DNA of 8,819 nt from assembly GCA_039815505.1 (NCBI GenBank), contig JBCBZE010000125.1, positions 1 to 8,819 on the forward strand. Direction: 5' to 3'. Below are positions 1-6,760 of this stretch, piece after piece (the first letter of the stretch is position 1; every line of letters begins with the position of its first letter). The notes under the pieces were generated by a model. It was not told the origin of the DNA. It worked only from the letters and a program-made list of their open reading frames with translations, and did not search any database. The position numbers and the translations under genes are program-made. This DNA comes from CANLWN01 sp039815505 (GTDB taxonomy: Bacteria; Bacteroidota; Bacteroidia; Flavobacteriales; Flavobacteriaceae).

Positions 1-279
1 CATTATCCGTCACAGCTTTCCGGTGGAGAACAGCAGCGGGTAGCTTTGGCCAGGGCTTTTTCCAATACACCATCTATCCTTTTTGCCGATGAACCTACGG
101 GAAATCTGGACGAGGAAACAGGGGAAAAAGTAGTACAGTTATTATTTGAGCTAAACCAAGAGGCGGGAACCACACTGGTCATCGTATCCCATGACCTGGA
201 TTTAGCGCGAAGAACCCAACATATCCTTCAACTAAAGGGAGGAAAGATTATAGCGAACGAAAGCACTTTAGTATCGTGA
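1..279 (+). CDS. ABC transporter ATP-binding protein (LolD/YbbA-like), 3' part only
   Basis: The gene enters from outside the window; the visible 92 codons are the C-terminal part of an ABC ATPase. Seen directly, numbered from the first visible codon: the ABC signature LSGGEQQ (residues 6-12), followed by RVALARAF; Walker B with catalytic glutamate, ILFADEP (26-32); the D-loop GNLD (34-37); and the switch histidine in VIVSHD (H64). These are hallmarks of the small cytoplasmic ATPases of the MacB/LolD/YbbA group, which drive FtsX-type permeases that extrude or release envelope lipids, lipoproteins or peptides. The stop codon overlaps the GTG start of the following permease gene (GTGA), so the two are very likely translationally coupled subunits of one transporter. 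The protein begins upstream of base 1; the Met that could be read at 46 is a TTG inside the signature region and is not a true start. Family call is secure; the substrate is unknown. Confidence 0.95.
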   Translation, partial: HYPSQLSGGEQQRVALARAFSNTPSILFADEPTGNLDEETGEKVVQLLFELNQEAGTTLVIVSHDLDLARRTQHILQLKGGKIIANESTLVS

Positions 280-2831
280 ACAGCTACCCAAAAGAAACTT
301 CCAAGGCGGGCATGGACTGGATTCTCAAAATGGCATGGCGAGATGGGAAAGCCAGTGGTTCCAGGTTGCTATTGTTTATGGCCTCCATTATTTTGGGGAT
401 TGCCGCAGTGGTTTCCATACAATCTTTTAGTGAAAACCTTCAGCAAAATATAGCGGCCCAGTCAAAAACCTTAATGGGAGCCGATTTTATTATAGATAGT
501 AGGCAATACCCCAACCAAAGGGTGTTGGGTATTATAGATTCCCTAGGTGGGGCGCAGGGTATGGAGGTTAATTTTTCTTCCATGGCCGCCTTTCCCCAAA
601 GAGAAACCAGTAAACTGGTCCGTGTACGTGGTATAGAAGGTACCTACCCCATTTATGGCACCTTGGAAACCGAACCGTCTTCGGCCGCCAATACCTACCA
701 ACAAGAAGGAGGTGCTCTAGTGGATGCCACGGTGATGTTACAATATCGGTTAAAGGTTGGCGATTTTGTCAAAATCGGGAATGTTACGTTGCCCATTACG
801 GGAACCTTGGTTTCCGCGCCCGGAAATACGGGCATTGGAAGCTCGGTAGCCCCACAAGTATTTTTACCGTATAGGTTTATAGAGGAAACGGGGCTTCTGC
901 AAGTAGGAAGCCGCTTGGAATATCAATATTTTTTCAAGGCACCTGCTACCATGGACCTCGATGCTTTGGATAAAAATTTGGACCCCATTCTTGATGCCGA
1001 AAATGCCGACCTGGACGTTCATACGGTAGATAGCAGGCGTATGGGGCGGAGCTATGGCAATGTGGGGAAATTTCTAAATTTGGTAGCCTTTATCGCCCTT
1101 TTATTAGGGTGCGTGGGTATCGCCAGTTCCGTACACATCTATATTAAAGAAAAATTAAAAGCCGTTGCGGTACTCAAGTGCATAGGTGCTACCCGAAGGC
1201 AAACTTTTTTAATCTATCTTGTGCAAATTGCGGGTATGGGGCTGTTGGGTGGATTTGTAGGTACCTTGGCAGGTATCGCACTCCAATTGTCTTTTCCTGC
1301 GCTTTTGCAGGAGTTTTTGCCCTTTAGCGTTGAAGTTTCCCTAGCCCCGCAACCCATTGTTATGGGATTGGTACTAGGTGTTTTTATGTCTGTACTCTTT
1401 GCCCTTTCGCCCTTAATGGGAACGTGGTATGTATCTCCTTTGGAAGTACTGCGCATACAGGAAGGAAACCCTGCAAAATCCAGAACCGCGCAATCGTTCA
1501 TTTTTATAGGAATATTGTTGTTTGTTTTTCTGTTCTCTTTGTGGTTATTAAAGGATTACCGCTATGCACTTGGTTTTGTAGGTAGTATCGTCATTACTTT
1601 TTCCATTTTGGCCGGGGTGGCTACTATGTTTATGAAGGGAATAAAACAATTTTTTCCTTCTTCCTGGGGCTTTACGGCACGCCAAAGCTTGTTGAACCTT
1701 TTTAGGCCCAATAACCAGACGATGGTTTTGTTGTTGGCGATTGGGGTAGGGACCTTCTTAATAAGTACGCTATATTTTACCAAGGATATGCTTTTGGCCA
1801 TGGCCACTTTGGAAGATAGTACCAATAGTCCCAATATTATTCTGTTGGATGTACAGACCGAACAAAAAGAAGACGTTGCCAATAGTATTACGCCAAAAGG
1901 ATTACCAATTATAGATAATATTCCTATTATCACCATGCGTATACATAGTATCAAGGGCAGGCCCGTAAATGATATAAGGCAGGACAGTACCCGGGGTGTA
2001 AAGCAATGGATATTGAACCATGAGTTCAGGGTTACTTATCGGGATTCTATAATCGCTTCCGAGACCATTACGGATGGAAAATGGGTGTCCGAAACCAATT
2101 TAGATGGTCTTATCCCTATTTCTATGTCCGATAATGTGGCGCGAGATGCCAAAGTAGTCGTAGGGGATACCATTGCCTTTAATGTACAAGGCGTACTTAT
2201 GGAAACGATAGTCGGAAGTATTCGCGCAGTGGATTGGGGCCGTATGCAGTTAAATTTTTCCATTGTTTTCCCCAAAGGGGTTTTAGAAAATGCTCCACAA
2301 TTCCATGTTTTGACCACCAAGGCACCTGATGAAGCTTCTTCCGCCAATTTACAACGCGAATTGGTAAAGAAATTCCCTAATGTGTCCATTTTGGACCTAC
2401 GGCAAGTGGTCACATTGATTCAAGATATTTTGAACAAAATTTCATGGGTCATCAACTTTATGGCTTTCTTTAGTATCCTAACCGGTATTATCGTATTGAT
2501 AGGTTCGGTACGTACCAGTAAATATCAACGTATTAAGGAAAGTGTGCTTTTACGTACATTGGGAGCCAAGGGCAAACAAATAATGCGTATTACGACCTTG
2601 GAGTACCTCTATTTAGGGGTTTTGGGTAGCGGTATTGGAATTTTACTGTCGTTGGTAAGCAGTCAATTGTTGGGACGCTTTGTTTTTGATACGGTTTTTA
2701 CCCCGTCCTGGGTACCTTTTCTTTTGTTGTTGCCCGGAATTACGGCCTTGGTCTTGGTGATTGGCCTAAGCAATAGCCGTAGTGTATTAAAAAGTCCACC
2801 ACTGGCAGTGTTGCGAAAAGAAGGTATCTAG
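276..2831 (+). CDS. ABC transporter permease, FtsX family (YbbP-like)
   Basis: An 851-residue integral membrane subunit of an export-type ABC system. Hydrophobic segments lie at about residues 30-50, 268-288, 312-336, 361-381, 407-425, 430-451, 482-500, 725-746, 776-797 and 813-832, i.e. ten helices. Large periplasmic regions lie at about 52-265 (MacB-PCD-like) and 502-722. Two FtsX domains are visible. Each has an ATPase-contacting loop (KAVAVLKCIGATRRQ at 295-309; ESVLLRTLGAKGKQ at 755-768) and a closing P-L-x-V-L-R motif (388-393 and 842-847). This double-FtsX layout and length match YbbP-like permeases (about 800 residues) rather than the shorter LolC/E or MacB. The GTG start overlaps the ATPase stop by 4 bases; an alternative ATG at 312 would remove only 12 residues. 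In E. coli ybbA-ybbP lies beside tesA, and an esterase may lie upstream here, but that is outside the window. The substrate cannot be inferred. Confidence 0.93.
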   Translation: MNSYPKETSKAGMDWILKMAWRDGKASGSRLLLFMASIILGIAAVVSIQSFSENLQQNIAAQSKTLMGADFIIDSRQYPNQRVLGIIDSLGGAQGMEVNFSSMAAFPQRETSKLVRVRGIEGTYPIYGTLETEPSSAANTYQQEGGALVDATVMLQYRLKVGDFVKIGNVTLPITGTLVSAPGNTGIGSSVAPQVFLPYRFIEETGLLQVGSRLEYQYFFKAPATMDLDALDKNLDPILDAENADLDVHTVDSRRMGRSYGNVGKFLNLVAFIALLLGCVGIASSVHIYIKEKLKAVAVLKCIGATRRQTFLIYLVQIAGMGLLGGFVGTLAGIALQLSFPALLQEFLPFSVEVSLAPQPIVMGLVLGVFMSVLFALSPLMGTWYVSPLEVLRIQEGNPAKSRTAQSFIFIGILLFVFLFSLWLLKDYRYALGFVGSIVITFSILAGVATMFMKGIKQFFPSSWGFTARQSLLNLFRPNNQTMVLLLAIGVGTFLISTLYFTKDMLLAMATLEDSTNSPNIILLDVQTEQKEDVANSITPKGLPIIDNIPIITMRIHSIKGRPVNDIRQDSTRGVKQWILNHEFRVTYRDSIIASETITDGKWVSETNLDGLIPISMSDNVARDAKVVVGDTIAFNVQGVLMETIVGSIRAVDWGRMQLNFSIVFPKGVLENAPQFHVLTTKAPDEASSANLQRELVKKFPNVSILDLRQVVTLIQDILNKISWVINFMAFFSILTGIIVLIGSVRTSKYQRIKESVLLRTLGAKGKQIMRITTLEYLYLGVLGSGIGILLSLVSSQLLGRFVFDTVFTPSWVPFLLLLPGITALVLVIGLSNSRSVLKSPPLAVLRKEGI

Positions 2832-2851
2832 CCTACGAACCTAGTATAAGT

Positions 2852-3439
2852 TTATTTTTTATACCTATAATGACCTATAATCTTAAAATTGAACAAACAA
2901 TCTTCCACGACCTGCCCGGCCCCAATATTGTGGACGATAAGATGTCTTTTTTTATCTTTGGATTTTTGATGTATTACAATTCCTATATGAGTTGTTCCTC
3001 CACCTAAATTCCAACAGACGATATCACCGGGAACATAATCCAAAGGGCTATCGGTAATAGGTTTTTCCTGTCCATGCCTTTTAAAGAATGTCATGAGATT
3101 AGGCACCCGTCTATGGTCAATGTTTTTGTCCGTTCTTTTAAGTCCCCAGATTTTTGGGTATACCTTAAAGTGGGCTTGCATATCCTCATGCACTTCTTTT
3201 TGAAGATCTATTCCCAGTTTTCTATAGGCCCGTATCACCACATCGGTACAGACACCCTTGCCCTCCGGAATATCACCGTTGGGGTACGCTATGGAAAAAT
3301 AGCTGGGATCATAGCTTACATGGTCCTTTGTAAGGGTTTGGGTTGAGTCGGCCAATCGTTGGTAAAAGTTGTTCTGGGCCTGTAAAACAGGTGATGCAAG
3401 TGTTATTAAAATACAGATCGTTGTAATGAGGTTTTTCAT
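2852..3439 (-). CDS. Secreted DUF1287 (YijF-like) protein, probable NlpC/P60-type cysteine hydrolase
   Basis: A 195-residue protein with an N-terminal signal peptide (hydrophobic residues 4-17, likely cut after A21 in VLQA|QNN), so periplasmic or secreted. The body matches what I know of DUF1287: the motif GVCTDVVIRAYRKLGID (62-78) with Cys64, the segment DHRRVPNL (108-115), PGDIVCW (137-143), THIGIV (150-155) with His151, and VHNIGAG (169-175). The Cys...His order and the PGDIVCW/HIGIV spacing resemble NlpC/P60 and CHAP amidases, so Cys64 and His151 are inferred as nucleophile and base; no activity or substrate is shown by the sequence. The length is normal and the frame intact. It converges on the permease gene with 20 bases between stops. 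The start ATG is preceded by a short hairpin (7-base arms) and a 3-codon upstream reading frame that overlaps it, which could tune initiation. Confidence 0.88.
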   Translation of the reverse strand: MKNLITTICILITLASPVLQAQNNFYQRLADSTQTLTKDHVSYDPSYFSIAYPNGDIPEGKGVCTDVVIRAYRKLGIDLQKEVHEDMQAHFKVYPKIWGLKRTDKNIDHRRVPNLMTFFKRHGQEKPITDSPLDYVPGDIVCWNLGGGTTHIGIVIHQKSKDKKRHLIVHNIGAGQVVEDCLFNFKIIGHYRYKK

Positions 3440-3440
3440 G

Positions 3441-3465
3441 TTAGCATGGTTTAATGCGATGCTAA
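3441..3465 (-). promoter_or_regulatory. Inverted repeat in the leader directly before the DUF1287 start
   Basis: TTAGCAT (3441-3447) and ATGCTAA (3459-3465) are perfect 7-base arms around an 11-base loop, ending two bases before the ATG (3437-3439, minus strand). On the transcript the hairpin would sit where the ribosome binds. The 3' arm also contains an ATG that opens a frame of three codons plus stop (minus strand 3447 down to 3436); its TGA overlaps the gene's own ATG as ATGA. It could be an operator, a translational attenuator or chance; there is no direct evidence for function. Confidence 0.3.
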
Positions 3466-3511
3466 ACTATCTGTAAGGACTATTTTATACAACCTAAAAT
3501 GAGGGAAATAG

Positions 3512-3640
3512 GGCTTTGGGCTAGCTAATGTGCCTCATGGCGGGACAAGAGGACTAGAAACCAATGGTGCGCATGGATTAAATGGTTTTGCCTTAATCTA
3601 TAAAGAAGACGGTAACTACCTCATTCTTTGTAACTCTTGA
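3512..3640 (+). pseudogene. Relic of a beta-lactamase-like serine hydrolase (C-terminal fragment)
   Basis: The plus strand reads 42 codons without interruption and without a plausible start, from a TAG at 3509-3511 to a TGA at 3638-3640. The peptide begins GFGLANVPHGG, continues through ETNGAHGLNGFALIY (residues 16-30), and ends KEDGNYLILCNS. This resembles the region of class C beta-lactamase/PBP-like serine hydrolases where a G-Y-G-W strand is followed by H-x-G-G-I-x-G-F and then by a strand ending L-x-N. Here the usual motif histidine appears as Thr17. The TAG just upstream stands where such proteins often have Tyr (Y-G-F/Y-G), so it may be a point mutation; two codons earlier lies a TGA (3500-3502). 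Nothing upstream of about 3500 continues the family. The last 25 bases overlap, in antisense, the end of the neighbouring minus-strand gene. The family reading is from memory and unverified by search. Confidence 0.45.
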
Positions 3641-4827
3641 ATAATCTTACTTTGTTCCTTGGTCTGTTGGGGTGCATTATACGTAGACCAAAATACAGCG
3701 TCATATGCACTGGCCTGATCCTCAATACTGCTGCCAATATCCATATTTTGATTGAACGGATAGTCCGTTACCCCTTCGGTTACTATTTTATTGATAAATA
3801 ATTCCTTTTTAGGGTTTTTTGTAAATAGTAATTTGTTGGACTCTAAACCTTTAAAAATTTTCCATGTATCCTCTTCTTTTTGATATTTTAAATACATTTT
3901 CCCCTGATACTCCTGATACTCGAATATGACATTGTAATAGACTTGTAGCGCTCCATTGGTGAAACGCCTTCGCCATGATCGGTCTTTTTTCGCCGATCGT
4001 GTTAACTCCATCCGAACAAAGGCATGGGTTTCCGTATCAATATAGAGTGTGGCTTTTTGAAAGGGTTTGTCCGTTGCATTGATTTTATAGACCAAGCGAT
4101 TATTATAGGGAAGTATACTGTCCAGCTCATAGGTCCAACCCTTTTTGGCGCCAATGGGGCCATAATCAAACCTGATAAAATCATCCTCCACTATATCTAT
4201 GATCGAGTTTTTTCGCTCTTCATTTTTATTCCAAGGATGCTTTTCCGCTATGTTGTTTGTGCGCACTGCAATTAGTTCCACTAGAGGTTCGCGCTTTGTT
4301 TGGTATCCTTTATAACTGAATCTCGCCGCACATTCCAAATATTCCACGTAGGCATCGTCCTCATGTTGAAGGTCTCGTATAAAACCCTCCAAAATATAGG
4401 GTTCTGAAGGGTAGTTATCAGGTATGCTGCGGTAAGCCCTTCTTATAAGTTCCTTGGCCGTAAGTTGTTTCTTTTTCACCGCAGTCAGTAACACTTCATC
4501 CAAACGGGTCATTTGAGAGGATAGTAATATCTTTTGGTCAAAAATAAAAGTGGTGATCTCTTTTTCGAGGGAAGTATACCCTATGGCGGATATGATGATT
4601 GAATGACTTTTTATTCTTGGCGGAAGGTTAAAAACAAAATAACCTTCTTCGTTAGAAGTTGTGCCCAGCGGTAATCCTTTTACATAGATGGAAGCATATA
4701 CAATGGGAGCTTTGGTTTCCTGATCCAATAATTGCCCGGAAATGGTTTGCCCAGTGCTTTGTGCAGGGGAAAACCATGAAAACAAGATGAGAAGAAAGAA
4801 AAAGGGAAAGGTAGATATACTGTTCAT
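3616..4827 (-). CDS. Secreted carboxypeptidase-like regulatory-domain protein of unknown function
   Basis: A 403-residue protein with a signal peptide (hydrophobic residues 7-20, likely cut near 22-26 in SPAQSTGQ). Residues about 27-113 form a CarboxypepD-regulatory-like beta-sandwich: TISGQLLDQETKAPIVYASI (28-47), then GTTSNEEGYFVFNLP (55-69), then IIISAIGYTSLE (77-88). This is the familiar Bacteroidota module also found at the N-terminus of SusC/TonB-dependent receptors. The remaining 290 residues lack a recognisable TonB plug or barrel. They are rich in beta-prone stretches (for example KATLYIDTETHAFVRMELTR, 258-277, and YYNVIFEYQEYQGKMYLKYQ, 297-316), as in flavobacterial proteins annotated only by this module. 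Likely periplasmic or outer-membrane-attached; role unknown. It has its own gap on both sides (74 bases upstream with an A/T hairpin, 176 downstream), so it is probably transcribed alone. Its last eight codons overlap the hydrolase relic in antisense, so the very C-terminus may be recent. Confidence 0.85.
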   Translation of the reverse strand: MNSISTFPFFFLLILFSWFSPAQSTGQTISGQLLDQETKAPIVYASIYVKGLPLGTTSNEEGYFVFNLPPRIKSHSIIISAIGYTSLEKEITTFIFDQKILLSSQMTRLDEVLLTAVKKKQLTAKELIRRAYRSIPDNYPSEPYILEGFIRDLQHEDDAYVEYLECAARFSYKGYQTKREPLVELIAVRTNNIAEKHPWNKNEERKNSIIDIVEDDFIRFDYGPIGAKKGWTYELDSILPYNNRLVYKINATDKPFQKATLYIDTETHAFVRMELTRSAKKDRSWRRRFTNGALQVYYNVIFEYQEYQGKMYLKYQKEEDTWKIFKGLESNKLLFTKNPKKELFINKIVTEGVTDYPFNQNMDIGSSIEDQASAYDAVFWSTYNAPQQTKEQSKIIQELQRMR

Positions 4828-4875
4828 TGATGCTGACGAATGGATTAAAAAGAAGTTGTAAAACTAGGTATTTTG

Positions 4876-4898
4876 AAAAAAATAGCGACTATTTTTTT
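4876..4898 (-). terminator. Perfect A/T-rich hairpin after the DUF4386-like gene
   Basis: AAAAAAATAG and CTATTTTTTT are perfect 10-base arms around a 3-base CGA loop. It starts 3 bases after the stop codon of the minus-strand membrane-protein gene (4902-4904). In the minus-strand transcript this gives a stem ending in a run of seven U, as in an intrinsic terminator, although the stem has only one G-C pair. By symmetry it could also act on plus-strand transcripts. Its position suggests that the gene at 3616-4827 has its own promoter in the remaining 48 bases. Confidence 0.6.
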
Positions 4899-4901
4899 GA
4901 T

Positions 4902-5564
4902 TCAGTACCGTTGCTTAATTCTTGAATTTCGCAACATGAAAATGCCTAACCATAGAAACCATAGGATTTGGCTCAACCCAAAAATTTCAGTGAATATCTC
5001 CGCAGGGTAAAGGCTTAGAAGCCCGGCCGTCCCCACAATCACCCCAAGGAAGATCAGGTATTTTGGAAAGCTTTTTTGTTTAAGGGCCGCCATGCTTAGC
5101 AACAATACCCACAGACCGCCTACGATTTCGTTTCCACCTCCCAGGCCTTCGGTCACTATAGTGATGCTATGCCACATCAATATGGCGTCCTTCGGAAATT
5201 TTGTACCCAAATCAATAACCGCACCCAGCCCAATATTTCCGATCATGCCACTGGCGATGACCAAGCCTGCCCAAATAAGCCCGAATACTAGTGCTAACTT
5301 GGACAATAAGGGAGTGGCATTTTTTAGTCGTTGATGAACAGCAAGTACCGATGGGACTAATAAAATCCCAAATATTACATATATAAGAATGTTTAATAAG
5401 GAGAGCGTACCCTGATGATTGGCTAGAAAGGCCAGTTCTTCAACGGCGGTCGCAGTTGTAGGAGGAAATTCCAAAACCGCTCCATAAACAATAAATGCAA
5501 GGATATAGATCAGGGCCTCCAATATTGCAGATAGGCCTCCCAACCTTTGTAAACGGTCTTTCAT
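4902..5564 (-). CDS. DUF4386-like six-helix membrane protein
   Basis: A 220-residue, very hydrophobic protein with segments at about residues 10-30, 53-74, 87-109, 144-161, 169-187 and 194-212, hence six predicted membrane helices. The N-terminal pattern (R-L-G-G-L-S-A-I-L-E-A, residues 7-17), the loop with LANHQGTL (47-54) and the WHSITIVTEGLGGGNEIVGGLW stretch (131-152; first half WHSITIVTEG, second half beginning at residue 141) fit what I recall of DUF4386 proteins, a family of inner-membrane proteins with no established function. No catalytic motif is evident. The length is typical and the frame intact. The start ATG (5562-5564) is followed by a basic stretch (KDRLQRLGG), consistent with an inside N-terminus. 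It is divergent from the SPFH gene across a 152-base shared regulatory region, and its transcript probably ends at the hairpin directly after its stop. Confidence 0.75.
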   Translation of the reverse strand: MKDRLQRLGGLSAILEALIYILAFIVYGAVLEFPPTTATAVEELAFLANHQGTLSLLNILIYVIFGILLVPSVLAVHQRLKNATPLLSKLALVFGLIWAGLVIASGMIGNIGLGAVIDLGTKFPKDAILMWHSITIVTEGLGGGNEIVGGLWVLLLSMAALKQKSFPKYLIFLGVIVGTAGLLSLYPAEIFTEIFGLSQILWFLWLGIFMLRNSRIKQRY

Positions 5565-5665
5565 AGTAATGGTATCGTTTCAATCGGAAGACGAAATAGG
5601 GTAGGAGATGTTACAAGATAGCTTCCAAAGTTTGGGTATTGAAAAACCATTAAGTTGGATCAACA

Positions 5666-5716
5666 TTTTTTTATAACCGATTTTTTTATATATTGTGATA
5701 TCAAAATGATATTATA
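5666..5716 (+). promoter_or_regulatory. Repeats upstream of the SPFH/RHH operon
   Basis: Just ahead of the SPFH start are two copies of TTTTTTTATA (5666-5675 and 5681-5690), 15 bases apart. These are followed by a perfect inverted repeat ATATCA-aaa-TGATAT (5698-5712). A tiny frame (ATG at 5706, TAA at 5715-5717) overlaps the gene's start codon by one base (TAATG). TATATTG at 5689-5695 loosely resembles the Bacteroidota -7 element TANNTTTG, but no -33 TTTG sits at the usual distance. Because the operon encodes a ribbon-helix-helix protein, and such proteins commonly repress their own operon, the inverted repeat is a candidate operator; this is inference. Confidence 0.3.
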
Positions 5717-6571
5717 ATGAATCAAGAAAAACAAATTATCGCAAATAATGGGTACGTCATGTTGTTCGTGCTACTATTGGTTATCATCGGTACGGTAGCA
5801 GGAATCCTGATTACGAGAAATCCATTGGTTTTAATTCTGGTAGCGTTCATAATCTTAATCGTCAAGGGTTTCTTTATTGTGAACCCAAATAGTTCCAAAG
5901 TAATGGTATTGTTTGGCGCCTATAAGGGAACGGTAAGGGAAAATGGATTCTTTTGGACCAACCCTTTTTATACGAGACAAAAAATTTCCTTGCGGGCAAG
6001 AAATTTTGATAGTGAGCGGGTCAAGGTGAACGACAAGATCGGTAATCCAATTTTGATCAATGTTATTTTGGTTTGGAAGGTGGAAGACACCTATAAATCT
6101 GCTTTTGATGTAGATAATTATGAAGAATTTGTTCGTGTACAAACGGATGCCGCCGTGAGAAAGCTTGCAGGCTCCTATCCATATGATAACTTTGACGATG
6201 CACGGGCCGAATTAACCCTAAGATCTGGAATGGATGAAGTTAATGAGGCTTTAGAGGGAGAGATCACCGAACGACTTGCCATTGCGGGAATAAAAGTAAT
6301 GGAAGCAAGAATTGGTTATTTGGCATACGCACCCGAAATTGCAAGTTCCATGTTGAAAAGACAACAAGCTGTGGCTATCGTTGCCGCACGGAAGAAAATT
6401 GTTGAAGGAGCCGTTGGCATGGTAGAAGATGCACTGGAAAAGCTGACACAAGATGATATTATTGATTTTGATGACGATAAAAAGGCTTCGATGGTCAGCA
6501 ATCTAATGGTTGTTTTATGTGGTGATAAGGAAGCTCAACCGGTTATTAACACCGGGACGTTAAACGCTTAG
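5717..6571 (+). CDS. SPFH-domain (stomatin/prohibitin-like) membrane protein
   Basis: A 284-residue protein with two closely spaced N-terminal membrane helices (about 12-32 and 36-54), followed by an SPFH/Band 7 domain from about residue 55 to 225. Family features seen: the entry strand GFFIVNPNSSKVMVLFGAYK (51-70) with GTVRENGFFW (71-80); SLRARNFDSERVKVNDKIGN (91-110), and a hydrophobic strand before the conserved Trp-Lys of VILVWKVED (116-124). Then FVRVQTDAAVRKL (138-150), and the closing helix with EARIGYLAYAPEIASSMLKR (196-215). SPFH proteins oligomerise on membranes into scaffolds or microdomains and often restrain proteases; no partner is encoded here. The C-terminus (225-284) lacks the long coiled coil of flotillins, so the size is stomatin-like. 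It is followed after only 3 bases by a ribbon-helix-helix gene, an arrangement I recall from other bacteria. Family call is secure; function is unknown. Confidence 0.92.
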   Translation: MNQEKQIIANNGYVMLFVLLLVIIGTVAGILITRNPLVLILVAFIILIVKGFFIVNPNSSKVMVLFGAYKGTVRENGFFWTNPFYTRQKISLRARNFDSERVKVNDKIGNPILINVILVWKVEDTYKSAFDVDNYEEFVRVQTDAAVRKLAGSYPYDNFDDARAELTLRSGMDEVNEALEGEITERLAIAGIKVMEARIGYLAYAPEIASSMLKRQQAVAIVAARKKIVEGAVGMVEDALEKLTQDDIIDFDDDKKASMVSNLMVVLCGDKEAQPVINTGTLNA

Positions 6572-6574
6572 TCC

Positions 6575-6760
6575 GTGAGTAAAAGAAAGTCATTTGTGCT
6601 TAGAATAGACCCAGAGACGTTTAAACGGATAGAAAAATGGGCGGATGATGAGTTCCGTAGCGTCAATGGACAAATGGAATGGATCATCAATAAAAGCTTA
6701 AAGGATGCCAAAAGACTACCTTCTAAACAAAAGCGCAAAGAAAACGACACGGATATTTAA
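6575..6760 (+). CDS. Arc-type ribbon-helix-helix DNA-binding protein
   Basis: A 61-residue basic protein starting at a GTG three bases after the SPFH stop, so almost certainly co-transcribed and perhaps translationally coupled. It matches the Arc/MetJ ribbon-helix-helix fold: a DNA-contacting beta strand KSFVLRIDP (5-13), helix A TFKRIEKWADDEF (15-27), a turn RSVNGQ (28-33) and helix B MEWIINKSLKDAK (34-46). A flexible, positively charged tail follows (KRLPSKQKRKENDTDI, 46-61). The F-x-L-R strand and the S-V-N-G-Q turn before helix B are typical of Arc-like proteins that dimerise and bind DNA in the major groove. No toxin gene is adjacent, so an antitoxin role is not supported. Its partner is the SPFH protein, pointing to autoregulation or membrane-linked regulation (inference). 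Confidence 0.85.
   Translation: MSKRKSFVLRIDPETFKRIEKWADDEFRSVNGQMEWIINKSLKDAKRLPSKQKRKENDTDI

Noticed and set aside
2863..2882. Tandem ACCTATAAT copies, 10 bases apart
   Set aside because: They lie inside the last codons of the DUF1287 gene (G-H-Y-R-Y-K-K) and are explained by codons for Tyr and Ile/Gly; two copies only.
3557..3588. Inverted repeat AAACCA/TGGTTT with a 19-base loop as a terminator of the regulatory-domain gene
   Set aside because: The arms are short, there is no T run after either side, and the bases are better explained as part of the serine-hydrolase relic.
5655..5695. Bacteroidota promoter formed by TTG at 5655-5657 and TATATTG at 5689-5695
   Set aside because: The spacing of about 31 bases is too long for the usual 17-23, and the -7 match is imperfect.
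6575..6760. Reading the RHH protein as an antitoxin of a toxin-antitoxin pair
   Set aside because: There is no small toxin gene on either side; the partner is a 284-residue SPFH protein with a normal membrane architecture.
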